Assembly: GCA_019414645.1 (NCBI GenBank)
Contig: DXLP01000004.1
Location: 18,774 to 82,773, forward strand
DNA: 64,000 bases
Direction of reading: 5' to 3'
DNA from: Collinsella sp.
GTDB taxonomy: Bacteria; Actinomycetota; Coriobacteriia; Coriobacteriales; Coriobacteriaceae
Part shown: in pieces, positions 1-9,266 of the stretch
Layout of the letters: each line of letters begins with the position of its first letter
Position numbering within the stretch: the stretch's first letter is position 1
The notes under the pieces: generated by a model
What the model saw: only the letters and a program-made list of their open reading frames with translations
Told to the model about the DNA's origin: nothing
Databases searched by the model: none
Program-made: the position numbers and the translations under genes

Positions 1-681
1 GATGCCGCCGAGCAGGAGCTGATGCGCGCGTCCTCGGCCGCCAACGACGCCGTGATGGCCGACGCCATCAAACTCGTTCACGAGGGCGTGACGGAGCGCG
101 AAATTGCCGACCAGATGCTCGGTCTGTATCGCAAGCACGGCTGCGAGGGCTTTAGCTTTCCGCCCATCGTGAGCTTTGGCGCCAACGCCGGCGACCCGCA
201 TCACGAGCCCGACGACACCGTGCTCAAGCGTGGCGACGTGGTACTTTTCGACATTGGCGGACGCCGCTGCAACTACTGCTCGGACATGACACGCACGTTC
301 TTTTGGGGCGAGCCGGACGAGGAGACGGCACGCATCTACGACATCGTGCGCCGCGCCAACGAGGCCGCCGAGGCGCTCATAGCACCAGGCGTGCGCATGT
401 GCGACCTGGACCGTGCTGCGCGCGACGTGATTGAGGGCGCGGGCTATGGGCAGTACTTTACGCACCGCCTGGGCCACTCGATCGGTCTGCAGGACCACGA
501 GCCGGGCGACGTCTCGCTTGTCAACAAACAGGTCGTAGAGCCGGGCATAACGTTCTCTATCGAGCCGGGCATCTACCTCCCCGGCCGCACCGGCGTCCGC
601 ATCGAGGACCTTGCCCTGGTTACCGAGTCCGGCGTCGAGATTCTCAACGCCTACCCCCACGACCCAGTCCGCCTAGACTAG
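1..681 (+). CDS. M24 family metallopeptidase (Xaa-Pro aminopeptidase-like), C-terminal part
   Basis: The frame is open from base 1 with no start in view, so the N-terminus lies upstream; 226 residues are visible. This is the pita-bread M24 catalytic domain, a cytoplasmic di-metal peptidase that usually removes an N-terminal residue before proline. The expected metal ligands are present in order: Asp in LFDIGG, Asp in CSDMTRTFF, His in LGHSIGLQDHEPG, Glu in SIEPGIY and Glu in VRIEDLALV. The family also includes PepQ dipeptidases, and the missing N-terminal domain prevents a firm choice. It converges on folC with a family C palindrome between the two stop codons. Confidence 0.9.
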   Translation, partial: DAAEQELMRASSAANDAVMADAIKLVHEGVTEREIADQMLGLYRKHGCEGFSFPPIVSFGANAGDPHHEPDDTVLKRGDVVLFDIGGRRCNYCSDMTRTFFWGEPDEETARIYDIVRRANEAAEALIAPGVRMCDLDRAARDVIEGAGYGQYFTHRLGHSIGLQDHEPGDVSLVNKQVVEPGITFSIEPGIYLPGRTGVRIEDLALVTESGVEILNAYPHDPVRLD

Positions 682-705
682 CCCCTTCCCAATAGCCCTT
701 CAATA

Positions 706-772
706 AGTTGCGGTGGAATAGTTCCTGGATGGGCTGCTAGAACCCAAAAATAGGAACTATTTCACCGCAACT
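706..772. repeat. Family C palindromic repeat, copy 1
   Basis: This is a 67-base inverted repeat with 21-base arms (706-726 and 752-772) that differ at one G.T wobble position. The outer arm AGTTGCGGTGRAATA is shared with the copies at 13096, 33002 and 53901, while the inner arm and loop differ. It lies between the convergent stops of the M24 peptidase and folC and could end transcription from both sides, although there is no strong T-run. Confidence 0.85.
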
Positions 773-804
773 GACGAGGGGATGGGTTAACGAAGCAGGG
801 CAGG

Positions 805-2148
805 CTAGCGCAGCAGCCCCGCTACTTCGCCGGCCAGGGTGATGGTGCCGGCTGCTACGAAGGGCTCACGCGCGGCATCGAGGGCCGCGAGGGCCTCGGA
901 AACGCTGGGGTACACGCCCACTAACTTGTCAGCGTCCACAAGGGCGGCGAGCTCCTCCGCCGGCAGGGCGCGATCGGAATCGGTCTGAGTCACGACCACG
1001 CGCGGGAAGGCTGGAATCAGCACGTCGACGATACCCGCCACGTCCTTGTCAGCCAATGCGGCGCAAAGCAGCGTGGGGCGATTCTCTACGCACGGATCAA
1101 TCTCGTCCAGTGCGCTCACAAAGTTCTCGCAGCTCTGGGGGTTATGGCAGGCGTCAATCAGCTTGAGTGGATCGGTTCCCAGCACATCAAAGCGACCCGG
1201 CGTGGGGCAGCCCATAAGCGAAGCGTCGAGCGCATCGTGGTCGAGCTCGCGGCCCAGATACCCCTCGCACAGCATAATCGCGCACGCGGCATTCTGCGGC
1301 TGATACGCCGGTTTAACCATCCTCGACGTATAGATCGCGCGCGGCGTGGTGCAGCTGAACTCAACCGTGTCGCCCACATGCGCCGGCACCTTAGTCGTGA
1401 CATGGTTCACCACGAGCGGCACCACACCGCATTCGCGGCAACGGGCATCCATCACGCGCTGAACGCTCGCCTCGTGCGTGCCCTCGCCCAAAACAACCAA
1501 GCGCCCGGGTTTGATAACCGCAGCCTTCTCACCCGCAATGGCCTCGAGCGTGTCGCCCAAAATACGTGTGTGATCGAGCCCAATGCCCGTAATAGCAACG
1601 GCGACGGGATCGGTCGCGCTCGTAGCATCCCAGCGTCCGCCCATGCCAACCTCGAGCACGGCAACATCCACCGCGGCCTCGGCAAACACGACAAGTGCGG
1701 CAGCCGTCAGCAGGTCAAACGGCGTGATGGAATAGGCGCGCTCCCCCGCCGCCACACGGCGCGCATTCACGCGATGTCCCGCCTCAACAGCGGCAGAAAC
1801 GCCACGGGCAAACGCCTCATCGCTCACGACGCGCCCGTCAACCTCCATGCGCTCGGGATAGCGAACCAGCTGCGGCGACGTATACAGCGCGGTCTTGAGC
1901 CCCTCACCACGAAGAATGGCAGCCGAAAAACGCGTAGTCGAAGTCTTGCCATTGGTACCGGCAACCTGAATGCAATCAAAATACTCATCCGGACGCCCCA
2001 GCTCATCGAGCATATCGACAACCGTCTCGAGCAGAGGACCAGCATCCCCAGAAATCCGCCCCGTATCAGCAGCCAACCCAACAGCCTCATCAAACGAAAG
2101 CAACTCAAACGAGAAAGGAACGACATACGACCCAGAACGCTTAGCCAT
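805..2148 (-). CDS. folC: Bifunctional folylpolyglutamate synthase / dihydrofolate synthase
   Basis: FolC joins L-glutamate to dihydropteroate or folates using ATP in the cytoplasm. The 447-residue protein has the Mur-ligase-like layout. A P-loop AGTNGKTST sits near residue 70, an ALYTSPQL segment follows, EVGMGGRWDAT is the second nucleotide or metal region, and ITGIGLDHTRILGDT follows. The C-terminal part includes DACHNPQS. The start MAKRSG is preferred because GAGGGG lies ten bases upstream; the ATG seven codons earlier has no ribosome site. It is downstream of valS on the same strand, separated by a family A element, so the two may be cotranscribed with attenuation between them. Confidence 0.93.
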   Translation of the reverse strand: MAKRSGSYVVPFSFELLSFDEAVGLAADTGRISGDAGPLLETVVDMLDELGRPDEYFDCIQVAGTNGKTSTTRFSAAILRGEGLKTALYTSPQLVRYPERMEVDGRVVSDEAFARGVSAAVEAGHRVNARRVAAGERAYSITPFDLLTAAALVVFAEAAVDVAVLEVGMGGRWDATSATDPVAVAITGIGLDHTRILGDTLEAIAGEKAAVIKPGRLVVLGEGTHEASVQRVMDARCRECGVVPLVVNHVTTKVPAHVGDTVEFSCTTPRAIYTSRMVKPAYQPQNAACAIMLCEGYLGRELDHDALDASLMGCPTPGRFDVLGTDPLKLIDACHNPQSCENFVSALDEIDPCVENRPTLLCAALADKDVAGIVDVLIPAFPRVVVTQTDSDRALPAEELAALVDADKLVGVYPSVSEALAALDAAREPFVAAGTITLAGEVAGLLR

Positions 2149-2298
2149 AACCCAAAGTCCCCTCAACATAAAAAGAGGCCCGTACTAAACAACGAGCCCC
2201 TCCCATTCAAAATATCAGCCAAACACCGCTTGCAGCGGAATCAAGGCCACAACCCAGCGGTCCTAACAGGCAGATGCAAACAACCACGTAACCGCTAT

Positions 2299-2416
2299 GG
2301 GAGCGGTTTGGGGCTTTGCTCGATACAAGTTCCGCACGAGCCGAAGGCCACTTAATGTGGCCTTCGTGCGAGCAGGACTGTCCGCAGTAGCGAGCAATGC
2401 CCCAAACCGCGTCCCC
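2299..2416 (-). repeat. Family A structured element, copy 1
   Basis: Long stem: 2303-2322 pairs with 2391-2410 with one mismatch, extended by GGGA/TCCC. Read on the minus strand the interior holds the family A core: GTCCTG, CTCGC, an apical hairpin with CACATTAAG, then CGGCTCGTGCGGAA. The same core occurs on the plus strand at 5143-5255 and 49311-49440 inside stems of unrelated sequence. It begins ten bases after the valS stop codon, so it forms the valS 3' untranslated region and may separate valS from folC. Confidence 0.85.
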
Positions 2417-2425
2417 CAGTAACGC

Positions 2426-5122
2426 CTACGAGAAGTCAGCAACCTGTGCAGTCAGCGCCGCCAGGATCTCCTTGAGCTCAGCTGCACGGTCCCTCTTCTT
2501 CTGGACCACCGCGGGCGCGGCCTTGGCCACAAAACCCTCGTTGGCGAGCGTCTTCTCGCAGCCGGCGAGCTCCTTCTGGGCCGCGGCAATCTCCTTCTCC
2601 AGGCGTGTCTTCTCGGCCGAAAGGTCAACCTTGCCCTCGAGCACCACAAAGACCTCGACGCCGCTGTCGACCACGGCAATGCTCGCGGCCGGCTTCTCGA
2701 CGTCGGTACCCATGACCAGCGAGGCGGTGTTGGCCAGCGGCTCGATGGTCGAGCGCAGGCTCTCGAGCTTCTCGATATCCTCGGCACCGGCGCGCACGAC
2801 CACGTCGAGTTCGGCCTTGGGGCTCAAGCGATAACGCGAACGCGTGGCACGGGCGGCGGAAACGACGGCGCGGCACAGCTCAAACGCGCGCTCGGCGTCC
2901 TCGTCAACATACTTAGCGTAGTCGGCGGGCTCGGGCCACTTGGCAATCATGAGCGCCTCGGCGCGGTCAACGTTACCCTCGGCATCCAGGTCGAGCACGC
3001 TCGCCGGCATGTTGTCCCAGATCTCCTCGGTGACAAACGGCATGAGCGGGTGCATCAGGCGAATGGAGGTATCGAGCACAAAGATCAGGTTGCGCTGAGC
3101 CTGCAGACGGCCCTCGCCCTTCAGGCGGGCCTTGGTGACCTCGACGTACCAGTCGCAGACCTCGTTCCAGAAGAACTGCTGCACGCCGCGAGCCATGTCG
3201 CCAAAGGTGTAGTTCTCAATACCCTCGGTGACCATCTTGACGGCCTTGGCCAGGCGGCTGAACATCCAAGCGTCGGCCGGCGTCTCAACGACGGGCTCGC
3301 CGGGCGTGTAGCCCTCCATGTTCATGAGCAGGAAGCGGCTGGCGTTCCAGATCTTGGTGACAAAGCTCTTGGCCTGGTCGGTACGCGGGCTGTCGATAAG
3401 CTTCTTGGTCTTCTTGTCGATGTTCGCGTCGAACTTGACGTCCTGATTGTTGGTGCACAGCGTGAGCAAGTTGAAGCGCATGGCGTCGGCGCCGTACATG
3501 CCAATGAGGTCCATGGGGTCAACGCCGTTGCCCTTGGACTTGGACATGCGGCTGCCGTCCTTGGCCAGAATCGTCGGGTAGATGACGACGTCCTTAAACG
3601 GCACCTCGTCCAGGAAGTACAGCGAGCTCATGACCATGCGGGCGACCCACAGCGCGATGATGTCGCGCGCGGTGACGAGCGCCGTCGTGGGGTGATGGCC
3701 CTCGAGCAGCTCCGGCTTTTGCGGCCAGCCCTGCGTGGCGAAGGTCCACAGCTGCGAGCTGAACCAGGTGTCCAGCACGTTCTCGTCCTGATGCACGTGA
3801 TGGCCGCCGCACTTGGGGCACACGTCGGTGTCCACGGTAAGAGCGTCCTCCCAGCCGCAATCCTCGCAGTAGAACACGGGGATGCGGTGGCCCCACCACA
3901 GCTGGCGGCTGATGCACCAGTCCTTGAGGTTCTCCATCCAGGTGGTGTAGGTCTGCGTCCAGCGCGCGGGGTGGAAGGTGACCTTGCCGGAGTTGACGGC
4001 GTCGAGCGCCGGCCCCTTGAGCTTGTCAACGGCCACGAACCACTGCTCGGACAGCCACGGCTCAAGCGCGGCGTCGCAGCGGTAGCAGTGCATGACGGAG
4101 TGATCGAGGTCCTCGACGTGATCGAGCAGGTCGTGCTCCTCGAACCACTTGATGACGGCCTCGCGGCACTCGTCGCGGTTCATGCCGGTGAACTCGCCAT
4201 AGCCCTCGACGACCACCGCGTGCTCGTCGAAAATGTTGATCTGCGGCAGGTCGTGGGCCTGACCCATGGCGTAGTCGTTGGGGTCGTGGGCCGGGGTGAC
4301 CTTGACGAAGCCGGAGCCAAAGTTGGCGTCGACATGCCAATCCTCAAAGATGGGGATCTCGCGGTTGACGATGGGGAGCTTGACGGTCTTACCCACAAAG
4401 GCGGCCTTCTCGGGGTCCTTCGGGGAGACGGCGACGCCCGTGTCGCCGAGCATGGTCTCGGGGCGCGTGGTGGCGACGACGATGTAGTCCTGGCCGTTGA
4501 CCGGCTCGGTCAGCGGGTAGCGCAGGTGCCACAGGTGGCCTTTCTCATCCTTATACTCGGCCTCGTCGTCCGAGATGGCGGTGGTGCAGTTGGGGCACCA
4601 GTTGACGATACGCTTGCCGCGGTAGATCAGGCCGTCGTGGTACCAGTCGCAGAAGACCTTGCGCACAGCCTGCGCGTAATCCTCGTCCATGGTAAAGCGC
4701 TCGTTATCGAAGTCGACGGAGCAGCCCATGCGCTTAATCTGCTCGACGATGATGCCGCCGTACTCGTGGGTCCAATCCCAGCAAGCGTCGACAAACTTAT
4801 CGCGACCGATCTCCAGGCGGCTGATGCCCTCGCTCTTGAGCTTCTTATCGACCTTGGTCTGCGTGGCGATACCGGCGTGATCGGTGCCGAGCACCCAACG
4901 CGTGGACTTGCCGCGCATGCGGGCCATACGGACGATGGCGTCCTGAATAGAGTCGTCGGTGGCGTGACCCATGTGGAGCTTACCAGTAACGTTGGGAGGC
5001 GGAATGGTGACGGTGCAGTCGCCCACGCCCTCACGGCGCTTATAGTAGCCGCCGTCGAGCCACTTCTGCAGGATCGCCGGCTCGTTGGTCGACGGATCGT
5101 AGTTCTTGGGCATTTCTTCCAT
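2426..5122 (-). CDS. valS: Valyl-tRNA synthetase
   Basis: Class I synthetase that charges tRNA-Val and edits Thr-tRNA-Val. The length of 898 residues is normal for the family. The HIGH signature appears as GKLHMGHATDD near residue 48 and the KMSKS loop as DGSRMSKSKGNG near 530. An editing (CP1) domain lies between them, with zinc-like cysteine pairs (CPNC, CEDC, CPKC). The anticodon-binding domain follows, and the C-terminal 70 residues are a charged coiled coil (EKTRLEKEIAAAQKEL), as expected for ValRS. The start has GGGAG six bases upstream. No T-box is present upstream; instead a family A element occupies the leader. Confidence 0.98.
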   Translation of the reverse strand: MEEMPKNYDPSTNEPAILQKWLDGGYYKRREGVGDCTVTIPPPNVTGKLHMGHATDDSIQDAIVRMARMRGKSTRWVLGTDHAGIATQTKVDKKLKSEGISRLEIGRDKFVDACWDWTHEYGGIIVEQIKRMGCSVDFDNERFTMDEDYAQAVRKVFCDWYHDGLIYRGKRIVNWCPNCTTAISDDEAEYKDEKGHLWHLRYPLTEPVNGQDYIVVATTRPETMLGDTGVAVSPKDPEKAAFVGKTVKLPIVNREIPIFEDWHVDANFGSGFVKVTPAHDPNDYAMGQAHDLPQINIFDEHAVVVEGYGEFTGMNRDECREAVIKWFEEHDLLDHVEDLDHSVMHCYRCDAALEPWLSEQWFVAVDKLKGPALDAVNSGKVTFHPARWTQTYTTWMENLKDWCISRQLWWGHRIPVFYCEDCGWEDALTVDTDVCPKCGGHHVHQDENVLDTWFSSQLWTFATQGWPQKPELLEGHHPTTALVTARDIIALWVARMVMSSLYFLDEVPFKDVVIYPTILAKDGSRMSKSKGNGVDPMDLIGMYGADAMRFNLLTLCTNNQDVKFDANIDKKTKKLIDSPRTDQAKSFVTKIWNASRFLLMNMEGYTPGEPVVETPADAWMFSRLAKAVKMVTEGIENYTFGDMARGVQQFFWNEVCDWYVEVTKARLKGEGRLQAQRNLIFVLDTSIRLMHPLMPFVTEEIWDNMPASVLDLDAEGNVDRAEALMIAKWPEPADYAKYVDEDAERAFELCRAVVSAARATRSRYRLSPKAELDVVVRAGAEDIEKLESLRSTIEPLANTASLVMGTDVEKPAASIAVVDSGVEVFVVLEGKVDLSAEKTRLEKEIAAAQKELAGCEKTLANEGFVAKAAPAVVQKKRDRAAELKEILAALTAQVADFS

Positions 5123-5142
5123 ATATTTCTCCCTTGCCCGTC

Positions 5143-5255
5143 GGCGTGTCCGCCTGCTTGGTTTTCGCTCGGTCAGGTCCTGACTCGCGCGAAGAGCACA
5201 TTAAGTGCTCTTCGGCTCGTGCGGAATCTACGAAAACCAAGCAGGCGGACACGCC
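5143..5255 (+). repeat. Family A structured element, copy 2
   Basis: The arms 5143-5167 and 5231-5255 are a perfect 25-base inverted repeat. The interior on the plus strand carries the family A core, with an apical hairpin (GAAGAGCAC, ATTAA, GTGCTCTTC) and CGGCTCGTGCGGAA. It lies 20 bases before the valS start but in antisense orientation to valS, whereas copy 1 after valS is in sense orientation. valS is therefore flanked by inverted copies. Confidence 0.88.
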
Positions 5256-5330
5256 TTAGGTATCGATTACTTCAGTCTGAAGGTACTAACTTGACAATCT
5301 CACAGAATAGCACAGGCATACCTGCCGAAA

Positions 5331-5411
5331 AGGGACAGGTTTATTTTGGTAGGTTTTATCAGGGGAAACGACATTTGCCCATATAAAACCGACCAAAATA
5401 AACCTGTCCCT
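5331..5411. repeat. Family D palindrome (GGGACAGG type), copy 1
   Basis: Inverted repeat with 29-base arms (5331-5359 and 5383-5411), one mismatch, starting AGGGACAGGTTTATTTTGG. The loop has a weaker inner pairing, GGGGAAA with TTTGCCC. A decayed relative lies at 18546-18625. It sits between the clpX terminator hairpin and the valS upstream region. Confidence 0.85.
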
Positions 5412-5420
5412 AAATGGCAG

Positions 5421-5444
5421 GCCCCGCGGTGGTTGCCGCGGGGC
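5421..5444 (-). terminator. Hairpin downstream of clpX
   Basis: GCCCCGCGG (5421-5429) pairs with CCGCGGGGC (5436-5444), beginning 16 bases beyond the clpX stop. There is no T-run, so termination may depend on the adjoining family D palindrome. Confidence 0.6.
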
Positions 5445-5459
5445 ATGGATTCAAGCTAT

Positions 5460-6869
5460 TTAACCGTAGATGCGTTGGGGCTGCTCTTCGCCCTTTACGG
5501 AGGCTTCGGTCACGATGACCTTGGAAACACCCTCCTCGCTGGGGAGGTCGAACATCGTCTGCTGCAGCACGTCCTCACAGATGGAACGCAGGCCGCGGGC
5601 GCCGGTCTTGCGGGCAAGCGCCATGCGGGCGATCTCGTGCAGAGCGGCGTTCTCAAACTCAAGCTCAACGTCCTCGAGCTGGAACATCTTACGGTACTGA
5701 CGCACCACGGCGTTCTTGGGCTCGGTCAGGATCGACACCAGGTCGTCCTCATCAAGCGCCTGCGTCTGGGTGACGACGGGCGTACGGCCCACGAACTCGG
5801 GAATCATGCCAAAGGCGTTAAGGTCCTGCGGGAGCACCTGGCGCAGCAGGTCGTTCTCGTCGACCGAGGTGGGGCCGGCGATCTCGGAGTTAAAGCCCAC
5901 GCCCTTGTTGCCCACACGGTCGGCAATGATCTTGTCCAGACCCACAAAGGCACCGCCGCAGATGAACAGAATGTTGGTCGTGTCAATCTGCAGCAGCTCC
6001 TGCTGGGGATGCTTGCGGCCGCCGGTGGGCGGAACGCTTGCCACCGTGCCCTCAAGAATCTTAAGCAGCGCCTGCTGAACGCCCTCGCCCGAAACGTCGC
6101 GGGTAATGGAGAGGTTCTCGGCCTTGCGGGCGATCTTGTCGATCTCGTCCACGTAGATAATGCCGACCTGCGCGCGCTCGATATCGCCATCGGCGGCGTT
6201 GATGAGCTTGAGCAGGATGTTCTCCACGTCCTCGCCCACATAGCCGGCCTCGGTAAGCGCGGTGGCGTCGGCGATGGCAAACGGCACCTCGAGGATGCGC
6301 GCGAGCGTCTGGGCGAGCAGGGTCTTACCGGTACCGGTGGGACCGAGCAGCAAAATGTTGGACTTGGCGAGCTCCACCTCGTCCATGTCATCGTCGAGCT
6401 GCGAGTCCAAGCCGTCGTCAAAGGCCGAAAGCGCAGCGCCACCCTCGATCACGCGGCGGTAATGGTTGTACACGGCAACCGACATGGCGCGCTTGGCGTC
6501 CTCCTGGCCCATGACATAGGCCGAAAGCTCGTCATAGATCTCGTGCGGCGTCGGCACGTGCGTAATAACCTGACGGGCGTCGTCCTCCAGCTCAAAACCC
6601 TCGGCCTCAGGATCTACAGCAGGCTGACCGGCAGCCTGGCCGTGGTCGTTGAGAAAGCCCGGCAGCTTGCCGTTACGGGCGGCGTCCATAAAGTCCGAAG
6701 CCAGCGACTCCTCCAAGATCTCGGAGCAGGCAGCGACGCACTCGTCGCAGATAAAGATATTGGTCGGGCCCTTCACCAGGCGGCGAACCTGACCCTGCTC
6801 TTTTCCGCAGAAGGAGCAGCGGATGGGGTTGCCGTTCTCGTCGAAGCCGTCCTGCATGTTACCGGCCAT
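5460..6869 (-). CDS. clpX: ATP-dependent Clp protease ATP-binding subunit ClpX
   Basis: AAA+ unfoldase that recognises tagged substrates, unfolds them and feeds them into the ClpP chamber. The 469-residue protein has the N-terminal zinc-binding domain (CSFCGKEQ then [10 protein letters not shown], residues about 19-47). The AAA+ core carries Walker [13 protein letters not shown], Walker [14 protein letters not shown] and sensor-region motifs. The IGF-type loop that docks on ClpP is expected in the small-domain lead. An insertion of roughly 25 residues containing [11 protein letters not shown] precedes Walker A. The gene begins one base after the clpP stop, so clpP and clpX are translationally linked. 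Confidence 0.98.
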   Translation of the reverse strand: MAGNMQDGFDENGNPIRCSFCGKEQGQVRRLVKGPTNIFICDECVAACSEILEESLASDFMDAARNGKLPGFLNDHGQAAGQPAVDPEAEGFELEDDARQVITHVPTPHEIYDELSAYVMGQEDAKRAMSVAVYNHYRRVIEGGAALSAFDDGLDSQLDDDMDEVELAKSNILLLGPTGTGKTLLAQTLARILEVPFAIADATALTEAGYVGEDVENILLKLINAADGDIERAQVGIIYVDEIDKIARKAENLSITRDVSGEGVQQALLKILEGTVASVPPTGGRKHPQQELLQIDTTNILFICGGAFVGLDKIIADRVGNKGVGFNSEIAGPTSVDENDLLRQVLPQDLNAFGMIPEFVGRTPVVTQTQALDEDDLVSILTEPKNAVVRQYRKMFQLEDVELEFENAALHEIARMALARKTGARGLRSICEDVLQQTMFDLPSEEGVSKVIVTEASVKGEEQPQRIYG

Positions 6870-6870
6870 C

Positions 6871-7491
6871 CTAGGCGTCCTTCGCGGCGAGGTCGCGCGA
6901 GGTGACGATGCGGTCGATTAGACCGTAGTCAAGGGCCTCGGCAGCCGTGAGGTAGTTGTCGCGCTCGGTATCGGCCTGGACCTTCTCGATGGGCTGACCC
7001 GAGGCGTCGGACAGAATCTGGTTGAGCTCGCGACGGGTCTTCTTGATCTCCTCGGCCACGATCTCGATCTCGGTCTGCTGGCCCTGCGCACCGCCGCTGG
7101 GCTGGTGAATCATGACCTTAGAGTGCGGCAGGCAGAAGCGCTTGCCCTTGGCGCCGGCCGAAAGCAGCACGGCGGCCATGGACGCGGCCATACCGACGCA
7201 GATGGTGGAGACCTGCGGCTTGATGAAGTTCATGGTGTCCAGAATCGCCAGGCCGGAGTAGACCTCACCACCGGGCGAATTGATGTAGAGCGAGATATCC
7301 TTCTCGGCATCCTGGCTCTCAAGATGCAGCAGCTGGGCAACGACCAGGTTGGCGCTGACGGAGTTGATCTCCTCGCCCAAGAAGATGATGCGGTCGTTGA
7401 GCAGGCGCGAATAGATATCGTAGCTGCGCTCGCCGCGCGGCGTCTGCTCGATAACGTATGGCACGAGGGCGGAATCGAACTTAGCGATCAT
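6871..7491 (-). CDS. clpP: ATP-dependent Clp protease proteolytic subunit ClpP
   Basis: Serine peptidase forming the double-heptamer chamber of ClpXP. The catalytic triad is visible: Ser in VGMAASMAA, His in MIHQPSGG and Asp in LDYGLIDRI. The start [16 protein letters not shown] is chosen because GGAG lies six bases before it; ATGs four codons and two codons upstream overlap that site. This gives 206 residues, normal for the family. The gene is followed by clpX and preceded on the same strand by tig, the usual tig-clpP-clpX order, although a tig terminator lies between. Confidence 0.96.
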   Translation of the reverse strand: MIAKFDSALVPYVIEQTPRGERSYDIYSRLLNDRIIFLGEEINSVSANLVVAQLLHLESQDAEKDISLYINSPGGEVYSGLAILDTMNFIKPQVSTICVGMAASMAAVLLSAGAKGKRFCLPHSKVMIHQPSGGAQGQQTEIEIVAEEIKKTRRELNQILSDASGQPIEKVQADTERDNYLTAAEALDYGLIDRIVTSRDLAAKDA

Positions 7492-7531
7492 ACGCATCTC
7501 CATTTCTCTTACGGACCAATAGTGGTTCTAG

Positions 7532-7577
7532 ATAAACGTACGGTGCCCGCATGCTATGCATTGGCTGGCACCGTACG
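7532..7577 (-). terminator. Probable tig terminator
   Basis: CGTACGGTGCC (7537-7547) pairs exactly with GGCACCGTACG (7567-7577). Read on the minus strand the stem is followed by TTTATCT. It lies between the tig stop and the clpP start, so clpP probably also has its own promoter. Confidence 0.7.
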
Positions 7578-7653
7578 AAGCAACCGGATAACCGGTGTAT
7601 AACTTTACCCCATCACGGGCGCATGCATGCGCTCGCGGGCAAGGTGGCGAGAA

Positions 7654-8952
7654 TTACTCGGCGTCCTTGGCGGTCTCGTCGACCTCGGTCACCTTGGCGT
7701 TCTCGACCAGGTGGTCGACAGCCTTGGAGCGACGGATGGACTCGCGGACAGCAGGCATACGGCCATCGGCGATGAACTCGGCCTTGGAAGCCTCGACGTC
7801 CTTGACGCCAGCCTTCTCGAACTCGGCGTTGATGTCGTCCTCGGTGACCTCAATCTTGAGCTCGCGGGCGAGGGCATCGAGCGCCAGGGACTCACGGGCG
7901 ACGTCGTTGGCCTGCTTGTGCAGGTCGCCGATGAACTGCTCCATGGTCAGGCCGGAAGCGGGCAGCCAGGTGTCCAGCGTCATGCCGCGGGCAGCGAGGT
8001 TGGACAGGAAGTTCTGGCCAAGCTCCTCAAAGACGGACTGCTCGTAGTCGGCGTCCATCTCGTCGAGCTGCAGACGCTCGGCGAGAGCGGAGACGCAACG
8101 GTTCTCCTTCTCGGCCGGGAGACGGGAAGCCTTGTCCTGCTCGATCTCGATCTTAATGGCGTCGCGCATAGCGTCGATGCTGTCGAAGCCAAAGTCGGAC
8201 TTGACGAGCTCGTCGGTGAGCTCGGGGGTGTTGCGGACCTTGATGCCCTTAACGGTGACCTCGACGGTGTGGGTCTCGGCCTCCTCGCCCTCCTCGGCCT
8301 CGTCGGTCCAGGTGACGGACTTGACGTCGCCAACGTTAGCGCCGATCAGGGCTTCGTTGAACTCCTTGGGGTTGCTGTCGCTACCGGCGATGAGCATGCG
8401 GCCCTCGGCGGCGAAGTTGTCGGCGTTCTCGACGGCCTTAAGGTCGACGGTCACATAGTCCTCGGCCTCGACGGCGCGACCCTCGACGTCCTCGAAGGTG
8501 GCACGGTAGTTGAGGAGCATCTCGACCTGGTTGTTGATCTCGGACTCGGTGACCTCCGCAGGGGGCATCTCGATCTCGACGGCGTCGAAGGAGGAGAGCT
8601 CAGCGGCGGGACGCAGGGAGAACTCGACGGTGTAGGTGTAGTCCTCGTGATCCTTGGCGAGGTCGAGGTCCTTGTAGTCACCATTCTTGGTGGGGACGAT
8701 GTCCAGCTCGTTGAGGACGGCGGGCTCGTTGGCAGCGATCAGGTCGTTGGTGGCCTGAGCGAGGGTAGCCTCGGCGCCAAGAGCGGAGTCGATGACCGGA
8801 CGGGGAGCCTTACCGGCACGGAAGCCCGGGAAGCGGTACTTCTTGGCGGTCTCCTTGTAGGCCTTCTTGATCGCGGCGTCGACGTCGGCGGCCGGGATGG
8901 TGACCGTAGCGGTGAGCTTGGCGTCCTTGACGTCAGAAGCGGTGATGTTCAA
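7654..8952 (-). CDS. tig: Trigger factor (ribosome-associated chaperone)
   Basis: Ribosome-bound peptidyl-prolyl isomerase and chaperone for nascent chains. The ribosome-docking signature GFRAGKAP lies near residue 45, an FKBP-like domain occupies roughly residues 150-240, and a helical C-terminal arm domain follows; length is 432 residues. Start choice: the ATG at 8967 is followed by AGGAGG, a full Shine-Dalgarno sequence placed six bases before TTG at 8952. The TTG gives MNITASDV, matching how the family begins, and is preferred. The frame stays open further upstream through tRNA-Leu, which is not coding. Confidence 0.95.
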   Translation of the reverse strand: MNITASDVKDAKLTATVTIPAADVDAAIKKAYKETAKKYRFPGFRAGKAPRPVIDSALGAEATLAQATNDLIAANEPAVLNELDIVPTKNGDYKDLDLAKDHEDYTYTVEFSLRPAAELSSFDAVEIEMPPAEVTESEINNQVEMLLNYRATFEDVEGRAVEAEDYVTVDLKAVENADNFAAEGRMLIAGSDSNPKEFNEALIGANVGDVKSVTWTDEAEEGEEAETHTVEVTVKGIKVRNTPELTDELVKSDFGFDSIDAMRDAIKIEIEQDKASRLPAEKENRCVSALAERLQLDEMDADYEQSVFEELGQNFLSNLAARGMTLDTWLPASGLTMEQFIGDLHKQANDVARESLALDALARELKIEVTEDDINAEFEKAGVKDVEASKAEFIADGRMPAVRESIRRSKAVDHLVENAKVTEVDETAKDAE

Positions 8953-9042
8953 CACGTTCCTCCTCATACTGCCCAGCTTATCTGAGGTGCTGGTACCTTT
9001 ATGCAACAAGCGTCGCGAGGGCATAAGCCGACGCGGGTGCGT

Positions 9043-9126
9043 TGGTGCGGGCGAAAGGACTCGAACCTTCACGGGAATCCCACCAGAACCTAAATCTGGC
9101 GCGTCTACCAATTCCGCCACGCCCGC
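9043..9126 (-). tRNA. tRNA-Leu (anticodon TAG)
   Basis: The transcript starts GCGGGCGTGGCGGAATTGG and ends with an encoded ACCA. The anticodon arm CCAGA/TCTGG closes the loop TTTAGGT, so the anticodon is TAG, reading CUA. A variable arm and the T-arm GGTTCGAGTCC are present. It is upstream of tig on the same strand, 90 bases from the tig start. Confidence 0.97.
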
Positions 9127-9212
9127 ATGAGCGCACAGATTAGGAATGATAGCAGATACGAGCGACAAGCGCACGCACACGTTTTACAGGCTCACGACCT
9201 CACCACGAGTGC

Positions 9213-9237
9213 AAAAGGCGGGGCGAGTTGCCCCGCC
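9213..9237 (-). terminator. Terminator of the molybdenum hydroxylase operon
   Basis: GGCGGGGC (9217-9224) pairs with GCCCCGCC (9230-9237). On the minus strand the stem is followed by TTTT. It lies 30 bases after the stop of the fused hydroxylase. Confidence 0.85.
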
Positions 9238-9266
9238 CCGCCAATTACGACTTGTTCGATGACCCG

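Noticed and set aside
5160..5200. SRP RNA, suggested by GGTCAGGTCC in family A
   Set aside because: The GGAAGGAAGCAG tetraloop region that must follow is missing, and the same ten bases occur in two family A copies.
5123..5330. T-box leader for valS
   Set aside because: The conserved AGGGTGGNACCGCG sequence and the specifier arrangement are missing; the space is occupied by family A.
3050..5386. A very long open frame (about 778 codons) on the plus strand opposite valS
   Set aside because: It is a GC-rich shadow of valS, without family motifs or a ribosome site; codons are biased by the opposite strand.
7654..9180. Longer trigger factor starting upstream of tRNA-Leu
   Set aside because: The extra codons translate tRNA-Leu (VAELVDAPDLGSGG is typical of translated tRNA) and have no ribosome site.
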